Assembly (NCBI GenBank): GCA_003567855.1
Contig: PWYM01000267.1
Location: forward strand, 1 to 60,264
From: Gammaproteobacteria bacterium
Lineage (GTDB): Bacteria > Pseudomonadota > Gammaproteobacteria > Steroidobacterales > PWYM01
Direction: 5' to 3'
DNA length: 60,264 bases
Within the stretch, counting starts at the first letter, position 1, and each line of letters starts with the position of its first letter. Shown here piece after piece: positions 44,409 to 56,600 of the stretch. The position numbers were made by a program, and so were the translations under genes. The notes below the pieces were generated by a model. It saw nothing but the letters and a program-made list of their open reading frames with translations, did not search any database and was not told where the DNA came from.

Positions 44409-45880
44409 GCCCGGTGCCCGCTGGTGTTGAGCAGCAGCCGGAAGCGGGCGCCGCCGAGTGGTGATTCGTCCACGGAGATGCGTCCCCCATGCGCTTCGGC
44501 GATCGCGTGCACGACAGAGAGTCCGAGCCCCGTGCCTTCGCCGACGGTTTTGGTCGTGTAGAAAGGTTCGAAGAGGTGCGGGCGCACCGACTCCGGAATG
44601 CCCGGGCCGTCGTCCTCTACGATGAAACCGCGTCCCTCGTCGTCGTCGAACCAGCTGATCCGGACGCGGCCGCGCGGTGTGGCCTGCATGGCATTGCGCA
44701 CGAGGTTGACCAGCGCCTGTTCGACGCGGATGCGGTCGACGTCCAGTGCCGGCCCGTCCCCGTCGCTTTCGCCCGGTGTCTCGATCACGGTATCGCTGCG
44801 TTCCAGGTCCGGTGCGAGCTGCGACAGCGCGCACTGGACCAGCCTGTTCGCATGTTCGGGCCGACGCCGCAACGGGTTCCGACGGGCGAAGTCCATGAGC
44901 TGGCGCACGATATGTTCCATGCGTGCCACTTCTCCACGGATGCGCTCGAAGGCGCGGCGCAGCGGGTCATCGAGCGCGTCGTGGCGCAGGCCGCGCTGTG
45001 CGCTCGCGTCGACGGTGGCGAGCGGTGTGCCCAGCTCGTGTGCGACCCCGGCGGCGAGCTGTCCGACCGCGGCGAGCTTTTCGGACTGCGCGAGCTGCTC
45101 CTTGAGCGTGATTTCCGCGGCCCGGCGCTGCACCAGCTCGCGGTGCGTACTGACGACCCCATCGAGCATCCGGTTGATGCTGCCGGACAGGGCGCGCAGC
45201 TCCAACGGTCCGCTGGTGCCGATCCGGTGGTCAAGGTCGCCGCCGGCCACCCGATCCATCGCCCTTTCCATTCGCGAGACATGCCGGCCGACCGCGCGAT
45301 GGTGGCCGAGGAAGATCACGCCGGTCAGCAGCAGGCCCAGCAGCACGGCGCCGGCCACGGTCCAGGCGCGCAGTTCGGAGAGGTAGTCCTCGAAGTCGCT
45401 GCCGCGCCGGGTGACCTGGAGCAGGCCGATGATGCGGCCACCGGCGTCGGTCAGCGGCTGGAAGTACGAGTAGACCTCCTCGTCGCCGAGGTCCTCGAAG
45501 TCGCCGCCGCGTTCGCGCCCTGTGGCGAGCTGGACGACCTGGTCGCTCGGCATCGCCGCACGCGGCGTTCCGGTGGATGCGATGCGTCTTCCCTGTTCGT
45601 CGTACACGTAGACGCCGTAGACGAGGCCGATGCGCCCGGCCGACAACAGCACGCTTTCGACGCCGGCGAGCTCGCGGTTGGCCAGCGCGTGGCTGAGCGG
45701 CAGCGTCATCGCGCGGGTGACCAGCTCGATGTCTTCCTGCATGCGCGTCGCACCCTGTCGCTCGACCGCGGCGAGGCCGAGCCAAGCGGCGAAGCCGGCG
45801 AGCAGCATGCAGGGCAGCAGGATGAATGCGGTGACGGCGAGCCGAAGCGAATAGCCGCGATAGCGGCGAAGGCGTGGCAC
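44405..45880 (-). CDS. Membrane sensor histidine kinase
   Basis: Partner kinase of the overlapping NtrC-type regulator. From the GTG at 45880 (GGAG 9 nt upstream) it has 491 residues: helix 1 (about 13-38), a periplasmic sensor region, helix 2 near 165-185, HAMP, the phospho-acceptor H281 in GVAHELGTPLA, and the ATPase motifs NLVRNAMQA, DDGPGIP and GTGLGLSVV. An ATG at 45928 is in frame, but the added 16 residues (Cys/His-containing) would be translated from the middle of a perfect inverted repeat, so the GTG is favoured. Signal unknown. Confidence 0.9.
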   Translation of the reverse strand: MPRLRRYRGYSLRLAVTAFILLPCMLLAGFAAWLGLAAVERQGATRMQEDIELVTRAMTLPLSHALANRELAGVESVLLSAGRIGLVYGVYVYDEQGRRIASTGTPRAAMPSDQVVQLATGRERGGDFEDLGDEEVYSYFQPLTDAGGRIIGLLQVTRRGSDFEDYLSELRAWTVAGAVLLGLLLTGVIFLGHHRAVGRHVSRMERAMDRVAGGDLDHRIGTSGPLELRALSGSINRMLDGVVSTHRELVQRRAAEITLKEQLAQSEKLAAVGQLAAGVAHELGTPLATVDASAQRGLRHDALDDPLRRAFERIRGEVARMEHIVRQLMDFARRNPLRRRPEHANRLVQCALSQLAPDLERSDTVIETPGESDGDGPALDVDRIRVEQALVNLVRNAMQATPRGRVRISWFDDDEGRGFIVEDDGPGIPESVRPHLFEPFYTTKTVGEGTGLGLSVVHAIAEAHGGRISVDESPLGGARFRLLLNTSGHRA

Positions 45881-45900
45881 GGTGGCAGACTCCGGGCACG

Positions 45901-45929
45901 TATGAATGTGCCAACATAGCACATTCATA
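45901..45929. promoter_or_regulatory. Perfect 11-bp inverted repeat upstream of the kinase gene
   Basis: Arms TATGAATGTGC (45901-45911) and GCACATTCATA (45919-45929) flank CAACATA. On the minus strand the repeat directly follows TTGACG (45935-45930) and ends 20 nt before the kinase GTG. The position suggests an operator or autoregulatory site; it could also form an RNA hairpin in the leader. Confidence 0.6.
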
Positions 45930-46059
45930 CGTCAAATCTGTCTCAGGATGACCTCGAAGTGTGCCATATTGGCCATTCCCGCGAAGGTCGGACGTGAATA
46001 CCGTCGGTCGGACCGGCGAAGGTGGACGCCGCCGAACGGTCCGTGAGGTCCGCGCGATC

Positions 46060-46449
46060 TCAGGCCGAGAGGACGAACAGCAGGATCGTGCAGGCCAGGC
46101 CCGCCGTCCACGCCAGCGTGCGCAGCGTCGCCAGATCGGCCATGTAAAGCCCGCCGTAGACGAGGCGTGCGGCGATGAACACGAGCGCGAGCGTGTCTAT
46201 CGTGGCTTGGGAGGTGCCGGCGAGGTGGGCGATGATTACGCCGGCGGCGAACGGTGCGAAGGCCTCGAACGCATTCTGCTGGGCCCAGTTCGCCCGCTGT
46301 GGCCAGCCCTGCAGCCGCGCGAGATAGTCACGTGGCGCGTTGTTGTCGAGGCGCCCCGCGCCAGTACGCATGCCACCAGCCTTCGCGCATGCGGTCCAGA
46401 CTATGGGCATCAGCGCCGCGGCGAGCACGCACCAGTAGGCGATGGTCAT
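46060..46449 (-). CDS. MAPEG-family membrane protein
   Basis: 129-residue protein with four predicted transmembrane helices, of the MAPEG superfamily (membrane-associated proteins in eicosanoid and glutathione metabolism). NNAPRDYLARLQGWPQRANWAQQNAFEAF-type loop between helices 1 and 2 (here NAFEAFAPFAAGV) and ARLVYGGLYMADLATLR in the third are the recognisable segments. Some members bind glutathione, but the bacterial short form is uncharacterised. It begins 3 nt after the ppsA stop, so it is probably read from the ppsA transcript. Confidence 0.85.
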   Translation of the reverse strand: MTIAYWCVLAAALMPIVWTACAKAGGMRTGAGRLDNNAPRDYLARLQGWPQRANWAQQNAFEAFAPFAAGVIIAHLAGTSQATIDTLALVFIAARLVYGGLYMADLATLRTLAWTAGLACTILLFVLSA

Positions 46450-46452
46450 GGG

Positions 46453-48819
<2,367 letters not shown>

Positions 48820-48918
48820 CTCAACTCCCTTTGCGCGCTGCTTGGTGACGGCGACCGGCTCGTGCAGAATCAGCCGGGCCCAGCAAACTGGCTGGCGCGG
48901 AACAGCAAGTATCTACAG

Positions 48919-49737
48919 ATGCAGCGAACTGTCTATTTCGTATCGGACCAGACGGGCGTGACGGCGGAAACGCTGGGTCACAGCCTCTTGACACAGTTCG
49001 ACGGCCAGGAATTCCGGCTCGTGACTGTGCCATTTATCGATTCGGTTGACAAGGCAAGAGCCACCGTCGAGCGGATCAACATGGCCGCCGAGCGCGAGGG
49101 CGTGCGGCCGATCGTATTCAGCACGCTGGTACAGGACGAATTGCGCACCGTGGTCCGGCAGGCCAATGCGCTGTTCCTCGATTTTTTCGATGCGTTTCTG
49201 GGCCCGCTGGAGCTTGAGCTGCAGATGCAGTCGACGCATACCCTGGGGCGCGCGCACGGCGTGACCGACACCGCGTCGTACATGCGCCGCATCGAGGCGA
49301 CCAACTTCGCGATGGCCCACGACGATGGTGGCACCGCGCGTAGCTACGAGATGGCCGATGTGATCCTCATCGGCGTGTCAAGGTCGGGGAAGACGCCGAC
49401 ATGCCTCTACATGGCGTTGCAGTATGGCGTGTACGCAGCAAACTATCCGCTGACCGAGGACGAGCTCGAAACCGCGACGCTGCCGCCGGCGATCCGCAGC
49501 TATCGCGACAAGCTCTACGGGCTCACGATCTCGCCCGAGCGGCTGCAGCAGATCCGTCGCGAACGCCGGCCTCACGGCCGCTACGCATCGCCACAGCAGG
49601 TGCGTTTCGAGCTGCGCGCCGCGGAAACGCTGTACAGGCGCCAGTCCATTCCCTTCATCAACACCACTGACAAGTCCATCGAGGAAATTGCCGCGGCCAT
49701 TCTCAACGAGACGGGTGTCGAACGGCGCGTGCGCTGA
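48919..49737 (+). CDS. ppsR: PEP synthase kinase/pyrophosphorylase PpsR
   Basis: Bifunctional enzyme that inactivates PEP synthase by ADP-dependent phosphorylation of a Thr next to the catalytic His and reactivates it by phosphate-dependent removal. The 272-residue protein (DUF299) starts RTVYFVSDQTGVTAETLG and has the P-loop GVSRSGKTPTCLYMA (about 153-167). The ATG at 48919 matches the family start; a longer frame from 48862 adds non-family residues. The PpsA active-site segment here, GGRTCH, has the Thr two residues before the His, as needed for this control. Confidence 0.95.
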   Translation: MQRTVYFVSDQTGVTAETLGHSLLTQFDGQEFRLVTVPFIDSVDKARATVERINMAAEREGVRPIVFSTLVQDELRTVVRQANALFLDFFDAFLGPLELELQMQSTHTLGRAHGVTDTASYMRRIEATNFAMAHDDGGTARSYEMADVILIGVSRSGKTPTCLYMALQYGVYAANYPLTEDELETATLPPAIRSYRDKLYGLTISPERLQQIRRERRPHGRYASPQQVRFELRAAETLYRRQSIPFINTTDKSIEEIAAAILNETGVERRVR

Positions 49738-49740
49738 AGC

Positions 49741-51366
49741 TCACACGCGCAGCGTGGGCGCAGACAGCCCCGTGTAGTGCTCGATACGTCCCAGCGACGC
49801 GGCGGTGTGGCCGAGCGCGGCGAGCACATTGCGGCTGGCCTGGGCGATCGCCTCCGGTGCGGTGACATGTTGCTCTAGGTATACGCGCAGCGTCGCCCCG
49901 CGGGTGCCGGTGCCCGACAGCCGGTAGATGATGCGGCTGCCGTCGTCGAGCAGGACCTCGATGCCCTGGTGCTCGGAGTGGCTGCCGTCGACCGGGTCTT
50001 CGTACGCGAAGTCGCGCATCGAGTGAACACCGCGGGGCGGTGCAGCCCCCGGCGTGCAGGCCGCGCGCAGTCCTTCGACCAGGGCGTTTGCAGCATCGGC
50101 GTCGGCGATCTGCCAGTCTTCACGAAGGTAATGATGGCGTCCGAAACGCTGCCAATGCGCGTCGAGCAGTTCAGGGATGCTGCGCCGTGCGTCGGCGAGC
50201 ACGTCCAGCCAGAACAGGACCGCCCAGAGCCCGTCCTTTTCGCGCGCGTGGTGGCTGCTGGTGCCGAAACTCTCCTCTCCGCACAGGCCGAGTTGGCCGT
50301 CCTCGAGCAGGTTGCAGAAGAAACGCCAGCCGGTCGGCGTGACATGACACGGTATGCCCAGCGCGTCGGCGACCGCGTCGATCGCGCGACTGGTGGGCAT
50401 CGAACGGGCGACGCCCGGGAGGCCTTCCCTGTAACCGGGCACCCGGTGATGTTGGGCGGCGAGGACCGCGAGGCTGTCACACGGGTGCACCAGTCCACCC
50501 GGGCCGAGAATCATGTTGCGGTCGCCGTCGCCGTCGGACGCGGCGATCAGGTCCGGCCCACCGGTGGCCTCGGCGGCGCGCAGCAGTTCCGGCGCTTCGA
50601 CGGGATTCGGGTCCGGGTGCAGGCCGCCGAAGTCGGGCAGCGGGGTCGCGCGCTGCACGGCGCCTTCGGGTGCGCCGAGCAGGTCGCAGAAGATGTGCCG
50701 CGCGTACGGGCCGGTGACGGCGTTCATCGCGTCGAAGTGCAGGCGAAACCCGCTCGCAAGCAGCGCCCGGATACGGTCGAAGTCAAACAGCGACTGCATC
50801 AGCGCCGCGTAGTCGCTGACCGGGTCGACGATCTCGATGACGCAATCTCCGAACGCGTGTACGCCGAGGGCGTCCAGCGGCGGGACCGCAAGGTCCGTGC
50901 AGATGCGGTAGGCCCCGATGGATCGGCTGCGCGCGTAAATGGCCTCGGTGAGCGCCTCGGAGGCCTGTCCGCCGCTGGCGACATTGAACTTGATACCGAA
51001 GTCGCCGTCGGGGCCGCCGGGGTTGTGACTCGCGGTCAACAGGAACCCGCCGTCGGCGCGGCGATGGCGGATCAGGTGAGACGCTGCGGGCGTGGACAGC
51101 AGACCGTCACGCCCGATGATCACGCGCGTTACGCCGTTGGCCGCGGCCATGCGGATCAGCGTCTGCAGCGCTTCGGCGTTGAAGTGACGGCCGTCGCCAC
51201 CGGCAATCAGTGTGGCGCCGTCCGGCAGGTCAGCGATGTCGAACACGCTCTGGAGGAAGTTCTCGAGGTAGTGCGGTTGCCGGAACGTCGCCACCGGGCG
51301 ACGCAGCCCGGCGGTGCCCGGACGCTGGTCGTCATACGGACGGGTCTCTACCTGCTGATGCTGCAT
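49741..51366 (-). CDS. Alpha-D-phosphoglucomutase
   Basis: Interconverts glucose 1-phosphate and glucose 6-phosphate, feeding glycogen, trehalose or envelope sugar synthesis. The 541-residue protein starts RPGTAGLRRPV, has the phosphoserine S113 in TASHNPGG, the metal-binding DGDGDRN loop (ASDGDGDRNMI, about 295-305), the sugar-binding GEESFGTSSHH segment (about 360-370) and a C-terminal phosphate-binding RLSGTGTRGATLR. This layout is the eukaryote-like glucose-specific PGM group rather than bacterial PMM/PGM. Convergent with ppsR (3 nt apart), divergent from the DUF1249 gene. Confidence 0.93.
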   Translation of the reverse strand: MQHQQVETRPYDDQRPGTAGLRRPVATFRQPHYLENFLQSVFDIADLPDGATLIAGGDGRHFNAEALQTLIRMAAANGVTRVIIGRDGLLSTPAASHLIRHRRADGGFLLTASHNPGGPDGDFGIKFNVASGGQASEALTEAIYARSRSIGAYRICTDLAVPPLDALGVHAFGDCVIEIVDPVSDYAALMQSLFDFDRIRALLASGFRLHFDAMNAVTGPYARHIFCDLLGAPEGAVQRATPLPDFGGLHPDPNPVEAPELLRAAEATGGPDLIAASDGDGDRNMILGPGGLVHPCDSLAVLAAQHHRVPGYREGLPGVARSMPTSRAIDAVADALGIPCHVTPTGWRFFCNLLEDGQLGLCGEESFGTSSHHAREKDGLWAVLFWLDVLADARRSIPELLDAHWQRFGRHHYLREDWQIADADAANALVEGLRAACTPGAAPPRGVHSMRDFAYEDPVDGSHSEHQGIEVLLDDGSRIIYRLSGTGTRGATLRVYLEQHVTAPEAIAQASRNVLAALGHTAASLGRIEHYTGLSAPTLRV

Positions 51367-51409
51367 GATTCAAGCCACCTTTCTCATGGGCCGGGCACGG
51401 ACTGGATGA

Positions 51410-51415
51410 TATATT
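51410..51415 (+). promoter_or_regulatory. -10 box of the DUF1249 gene, possible leaderless transcript
   Basis: TATATT lies 6 nt before the ATG at 51422, so the start point would fall on the A of the start codon. No Shine-Dalgarno sequence is present at a usable distance and no clear -35 box is seen. Confidence 0.35.
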
Positions 51416-51421
51416 CAGATC

Positions 51422-51910
51422 ATGGACGACTACATTGTGCCCGACAGGTTATGTGCGCCGCGGCCGCGAAGTTTCGTGGCGCTCATGGCGCTGTATGAAA
51501 GCAACTGGGACCGGCTGCATGCGCTGGTGCCGGCACTGTCGCGGCTGCGTGGCCCGCAGGTCTCGCGGGTGCACGAGGACTGCGACGTACACCTGGAAGT
51601 GCTCGAGCGTACCCGCTACACGACCACGCTGCGCCTGACCTACCTGTTCGATTGCGGTGACGCGCGCGGCGAGGTGCGTGACCCCGACGTGGTCGTGCGC
51701 GTCTACCACGACGCCCGCCAGGTCGAAGCGATGAACTGCGCGCGCGTGCATCGTCACGAGGTGCTGCGCCGTCTCGCCGCCGCGCACGTCGAACTCGACC
51801 ACCGCTGGAGCCGTAACGTGCTGCTCAACAAGTGGCTCGAGTATCTGCTCGACTGTGGCCACCTGTTCGCCGGGCTGCACAGCCAGGGCGGCACCGGAAC
51901 CGCGGGCTGA
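51422..51910 (+). CDS. DUF1249 family protein
   Basis: 162-residue cytosolic protein of the DUF1249 (YqiB) family. The opening FVALMALYESNWDRLHALVP, the middle VVVRVYHDARQVEAM and the closing NKWLEYLLDCGHLF are the conserved family segments. In many gammaproteobacteria this gene lies next to nudF and cpdA, but not here. No function is known. Divergent from the phosphoglucomutase gene over only 55 nt. Confidence 0.88.
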   Translation: MDDYIVPDRLCAPRPRSFVALMALYESNWDRLHALVPALSRLRGPQVSRVHEDCDVHLEVLERTRYTTTLRLTYLFDCGDARGEVRDPDVVVRVYHDARQVEAMNCARVHRHEVLRRLAAAHVELDHRWSRNVLLNKWLEYLLDCGHLFAGLHSQGGTGTAG

Positions 51911-51992
51911 ATCACGCTTTGGCGCCGCCGGTCGCGCTAGGCTTGCAGACGGTTTAGGGCGGCCGGAAGGACATCCGGGCAGGATCTGGACG

Positions 51993-53018
51993 ATGGTGGC
52001 TACATTGATTCGTCGCGGCGAGCACGCCGGTGCAGAGGTGGGCGACGAGCGGCTGCTCCGCCTCTACTGGAATCGTGCCGAGGTCAAGAAAGAACTCGCA
52101 CGACTCCGGCGCGAGCGCCATGAACTGCTCGAACGCGTCAGCGACCGCGAGGCCGACACCCAGCGGGTCAAGGAACAGCTCGAGTCGCTGGAGCGCCTGC
52201 TCGCCGATCGCCATGCCGCGGCCGGCGCCATTGTGCATTTCCAGTTGCGCCACCTCTGGCGTACCGCCTCCGACAAGGTTCGCCGCTTTGGTGGTGAACT
52301 CGCCGAAAAACAGGAGCGGCGGGAGGGCGAGCGGCTTGAGGCCGAATTCCGGCGCCGCCAGAGCCTGCTTATCGTCGACCTGGACCGCCAGGCCCGTACC
52401 GCGGAGACCGAACTCACCGACCTGGAGCAGCGCGTGGAGGCGCTGCGGCGCCTGCAGGCCGGCCTGCCGTTCTGGCGTGTGCTGCGCCGCCGGGAGCTGC
52501 GCCACCAGCTCGACGGGCTGGAAACCCGGCTCGCCGAGCAGCGCGGCGAGCACGAAAGCCTGCGACGCCAGCGCCAGGTGCTCGTCGAGGAGCCCTGCCC
52601 GGAATTTCCCGGCCTGTCGCTTGAAAGCCGTCGCCTGCTCAACCTGGCCATCATCGCCATGGCGCAGGAACTGGTGCTGTTTTTCAGCGCCGAAGACGTG
52701 GCGGTACGCGCCCGCGCGGCGATGACCGAGGACGTGCGCAACGCCGACTACGGCGCGCGAGAGGTGTGCGAGCGGCTTTCCCGTCACGTGGACGAACGGC
52801 TGGCCGCGCTCGCTGACGCCGGAGATATCAACGCACGCGTCAAGCGACGCACCGAGTTCCTGCGCACCAGCGTCGAGTACCGTCGAGAAGACGAGAGCGT
52901 TCCACTCGCGCAGTCGTTGTCGGAAATCCCGCAGCGCCCGCTCGCCTCCGAGAAGGATTGCATCGCCGTCAACGTGCTTGCCGACGAGTACTGGGACCTC
53001 TACGAAGCGCTGCACTGA
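51993..53018 (+). CDS. Coiled-coil protein of unknown function
   Basis: 341-residue predicted cytosolic protein that I do not recognise. Residues of about 25-215 are very rich in Arg, Glu and Leu with heptad-like spacing and should form long coiled coils, interrupted by LPFWRVLRRRELRHQ. The C-terminal 120 residues look globular: LSLESRRLLNLAIIAMAQELVLFFSAEDVAVRAR, then DYGAREVCERL and a terminal VNVLADEYWDLYEAL (quoted in part). No signal peptide or membrane segment. The ATG at 51993 has AGGA about 8 nt upstream; the upstream open frame overlaps the DUF1249 gene. Codon use looks like the neighbours, so recent transfer is not indicated. Confidence 0.75.
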   Translation: MVATLIRRGEHAGAEVGDERLLRLYWNRAEVKKELARLRRERHELLERVSDREADTQRVKEQLESLERLLADRHAAAGAIVHFQLRHLWRTASDKVRRFGGELAEKQERREGERLEAEFRRRQSLLIVDLDRQARTAETELTDLEQRVEALRRLQAGLPFWRVLRRRELRHQLDGLETRLAEQRGEHESLRRQRQVLVEEPCPEFPGLSLESRRLLNLAIIAMAQELVLFFSAEDVAVRARAAMTEDVRNADYGAREVCERLSRHVDERLAALADAGDINARVKRRTEFLRTSVEYRREDESVPLAQSLSEIPQRPLASEKDCIAVNVLADEYWDLYEALH

Positions 53019-53076
53019 CCGGGCGGCATCACTCTGTTAGCATCCGGGCTCAGACCCTGTCACCCGGAGAGCGCGC

Positions 53077-53679
53077 GTGAATCGACCCGTATCCGCAAGT
53101 CCAGCTCCAGTGCCGCGCCGCGGCCTGTTCGTCACAGCTGCAGCCGCCGCCGTGTTCACGGTCGCCTGCGCCGATTCCGGTGGCTCCGCGAGTGATGGCG
53201 CCGGAGCGGCCACGATCCAGTCGGCGAGCGTGCGGTTCCATGACGCGGACGAACGGTCCATCGGCGAAGCCCGATTGACCGAAGGCCCGAACGGCGTCCT
53301 GATCGACCTCGAGCTCGACGGGCTGCCGCCGGGCTTCAAGGCGATTCACATCCACGATACGGGCACCTGCGATGACCACCACGACGGCTTTCAGGCCTCG
53401 GGCGGCCACCTCAATCCGGACGGGCGCCAGCACGGGCTGATGAACCCCGAAGGGCCCGACGCCGGGGACTTCCCCAACATCTACGTGCACGACGACGGAC
53501 GGGTGTACGCCCAGCTGTTCACGCCTTACGCGTCGCTTGGCGGTGCGGGCGGACGCGCGTGGATTCTCGACGAATCCGGTGCCGCGCTGGTGATACACGA
53601 AAACCCCGACGATCACTACACCCAGCCCATCGGCGGCGCCGGCGCGCGTATCGCCTGCGGCGTGGTCGAGGCCGACTGA
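53077..53679 (+). CDS. sodC: Cu/Zn superoxide dismutase, lipoprotein type
   Basis: Periplasmic enzyme that converts superoxide to oxygen and hydrogen peroxide. The 200-residue precursor (GTG start, weak GGAGAG upstream) has a basic N-terminus, a hydrophobic segment and a lipobox-like VACAD, so it is probably lipid-anchored. The metal ligands are in order: HIHDTGTC (two copper His and a disulfide Cys), GGHLNP (bridging His), a further His and Asp in HGLMNPEGPDAGDFPNIYVH-type loop (read as HG and VHDD) and ALVIHENPDD (last copper His). The second disulfide Cys is in RIACGVVE. Convergent with the RND pump genes, 7 nt apart. Confidence 0.93.
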   Translation: MNRPVSASPAPVPRRGLFVTAAAAAVFTVACADSGGSASDGAGAATIQSASVRFHDADERSIGEARLTEGPNGVLIDLELDGLPPGFKAIHIHDTGTCDDHHDGFQASGGHLNPDGRQHGLMNPEGPDAGDFPNIYVHDDGRVYAQLFTPYASLGGAGGRAWILDESGAALVIHENPDDHYTQPIGGAGARIACGVVEAD

Positions 53680-53686
53680 GGCCCGC

Positions 53687-56600
53687 TCAGGCCAGCGGGG
53701 CGGGGCGGCCTAGGCGGCCGACGCGCCGTGACCATGCAGCGGTGTCGTCGAGCAGGCTGTAGACGTAGGGCACCACCACCAGCGACACCAGCGTCGAGAA
53801 CAGCAGGCCGCCGATGATCGCGCGCGCCATAGGGTAGTAGGGCGGGCCGTCACCGCCGACCTGGGTCGTGCCGAGCGCGAGCGGCGCGAGCCCCAGCACC
53901 GTTGTCGCGACCGTCATCAGTATGGGGCGCAGCCTGTTGCGACCGCCGGTGAGGATTGCCTCCAGCCGCGGCAGTCCCTCGCGACGCAGGTTGTTGATGT
54001 GGTCTACAAGCACGATGCCGTTGTTCACGACGATGCCCATCAGGATCATGATTCCTATCGAGGCCATGAACGAAAAGGTCGTGCCCGTCAGCGCGAAGAA
54101 CACGAGTACACCGACGATCGAGAACGCGATCGAAACCAGTATGCTCAACGGGTGGATCGCTGATTCGAACAGTGCCGCCATCACGATGAATATCAGCACC
54201 ACCGCAAGCAGCAGGCTCTGAAAGATGATGGCCTGGCTCTGGTCGGTACGCTCGAGTCCGCGCCCGAAACGCCAGTCGTACCCCGGCGGCAGCTCGAATT
54301 CTTCCATGACTTCGCGCACGCGTGGCCGAATCTCTTCGGCGGAGACGCCGTGGGGCAGCACACCGGTGAGCGTCACCGCGGTCTCGCGATCGACGCGGCG
54401 GATCGCGCGCGGCGCCGGCACGGTTTCGAATGCCGCAAGACTGCCGAGCGTGACCCGATCACCGTCGGGCGTATACAGCGGCAGCCGGGCGAGATCCTCG
54501 AGGCTTTGGCGGTCAGACTCGCGGTAGGCGAGGCGGACGGCGATTTCGCCTTGGTCGCCCCGGTATTCTCGAAGCCGGTCACCGCGCAGCGCCACGCGGA
54601 TCGCGTCGGCGATGTCGCGGTTGCCGAGGCCGGCGCGCGCAGCGCGCTCGGCGTCGATCGAGATGCGGACCTCGCGTTCACCTGAGCCCAGGTCGGCATT
54701 CAGATTTTCGAAGATATCGAGGGCCAGCAGCCGGCGCCGCAGTTCCGGCACGAGGTCTGCGAGCACGTCGGTCGAATCACCACGCACGATCATCTGGAAG
54801 CCGTCACCGCCGCCCTGCTGTTCGAACTGGAAGCTCGGTTCCCCGATCGCAATGGTGGGCAGTCCGGCCTGGATTTCGCGGATCACCTCGGCGGTCGGCA
54901 CGCGCTTGCCGGGCCCTTCTCGCAGCAGGATCGTCGATTCGGCGCGGCCCTCGTCATAGAAGCTGTATACCGACTCGATGTCCAGGCGGTCGCGGTTGTC
55001 GAGCAGGTAGGCCTCGACGCGCTCCACCGCCGAGGCGACCCGATCGAGCGAGTGGATGCCCTGCACGTGATAGGGCATGAATAGGCGCCGCGAACTTTCC
55101 TGCGGAAATGCATCGAAGGTGATGAATCGCGGCGGGAGGACCAGCCCGGCGACGAGGATCGAAAGCACGACCACGCCGGTCCAGACACGTCGGCGCAGTG
55201 CCAGCGCGAGCGCGCGCGCGTACAGGTCCGACAGGCGCAGCAGCCAGCCTCCGGCTCGCGGCGGTGGCGGCGTCGGCAGCCGCGCGGCAAGCATCGGGAT
55301 CAGCGTCTGGGCGATCAACAGCGACGCAATGACCGCGACGGTGATCGTGACGGCGACGTGGGTCAGGAATATCGTGATGTCGACCTTCTCGCCGAAGGCG
55401 ATGGGCGCGAACACCGCAATGGTCGTCGCCGTGCCGGCGATCACCGCAAGCCCGACCTCCCGCACGCCGGCAATGCTTGCGCCGTGTGGGTCTTCGGGGG
55501 CCGCCTGGCGATAGCGCGCGATGCTCTCCGTGACGACGACGGAGTTGTCGACGAGCATGCCGATCGCCAGCATCAGGCCCATCATGCTCAGGATGTTCAG
55601 CGAAATGCCCGCGAAGTACATCGCTGCGAGCGTGATCAGCAGTGCGAACGGGACCGACAGCGTCACCAGCAGGGTCATGCGCCACTGGCGCAGGAAGACG
55701 TACAGCACCGCGAGCGCCAGCAGCGCACCGATGAGCCCCGCCTGCAGCAGGTCGGTGAGTGACTGGCGGATGCTGGTCGCCTGGTTGTCCAGGTCGAAAA
55801 TCTGTATGCCCTGCATTTCGGGCAGCTCACCGATGCGCGCGAGTTCGTCACGCACACGGTCGGCGACCTCCACGATGTTTGCCCCCGGCGTGCGGTAGAT
55901 GTTGAGCGCGGCCGCGTAGGTCCCGTTGAGACGGCGCCCGTAGCTGCGATCGGGCGCGCGCAGCGCGATCTCGGCGACGTCGCCGAGGCGCAGTCCGGCG
56001 GCATTGAGCGCCAGCTCACGGATGTCGTCGAGGCTCGTGAACTGGCCTGCCGGACGTACCGCGAAGCGCATGCCGTCGGCGCTGATGCGTCCGGCGCTGA
56101 CGGCGAAGTTGCTGCGCTCCAGGCGGTGGCGCAGGTCACCAAGTGCGAGTCCGTGCGCAGCGACGCGATCGGCGTCGAGCAGGATGCGGATCTCGTCGGG
56201 TTCCACGCCCTGCAGATCCACGCGGGAGACGCCCTCGAGGCGTTCGATGCGACGCTTCACGCTGCGGTCGAGGAGTTCGAACTCGCCCGAGATGTCGCGG
56301 TCGCCCGAGAAACGCAGCACCATGATCGGTTGGTCGCCGGTAGACCCGGTGTAGATCTGGATCCGGCGCAGGTCGGCGGGCAGCCGGTCGCGGATCGCCT
56401 CCACCCTGGCGCGCGCGTCGATGCCCGCGGTGGTCATGTCGTGGTCCCAGCCGAACTCCATCATCACTTCGACGCGGCTTTCACGGCTGGTCGACGTCAT
56501 CGATCGCAGTCCGGGCAGCGTTGCCAGGACTTCCTCGACGGGGCGCGTGATCTCGCGTTCGACCTCGGCCGGCGTGGAGCCCTCGTAGGGAATGACGACG

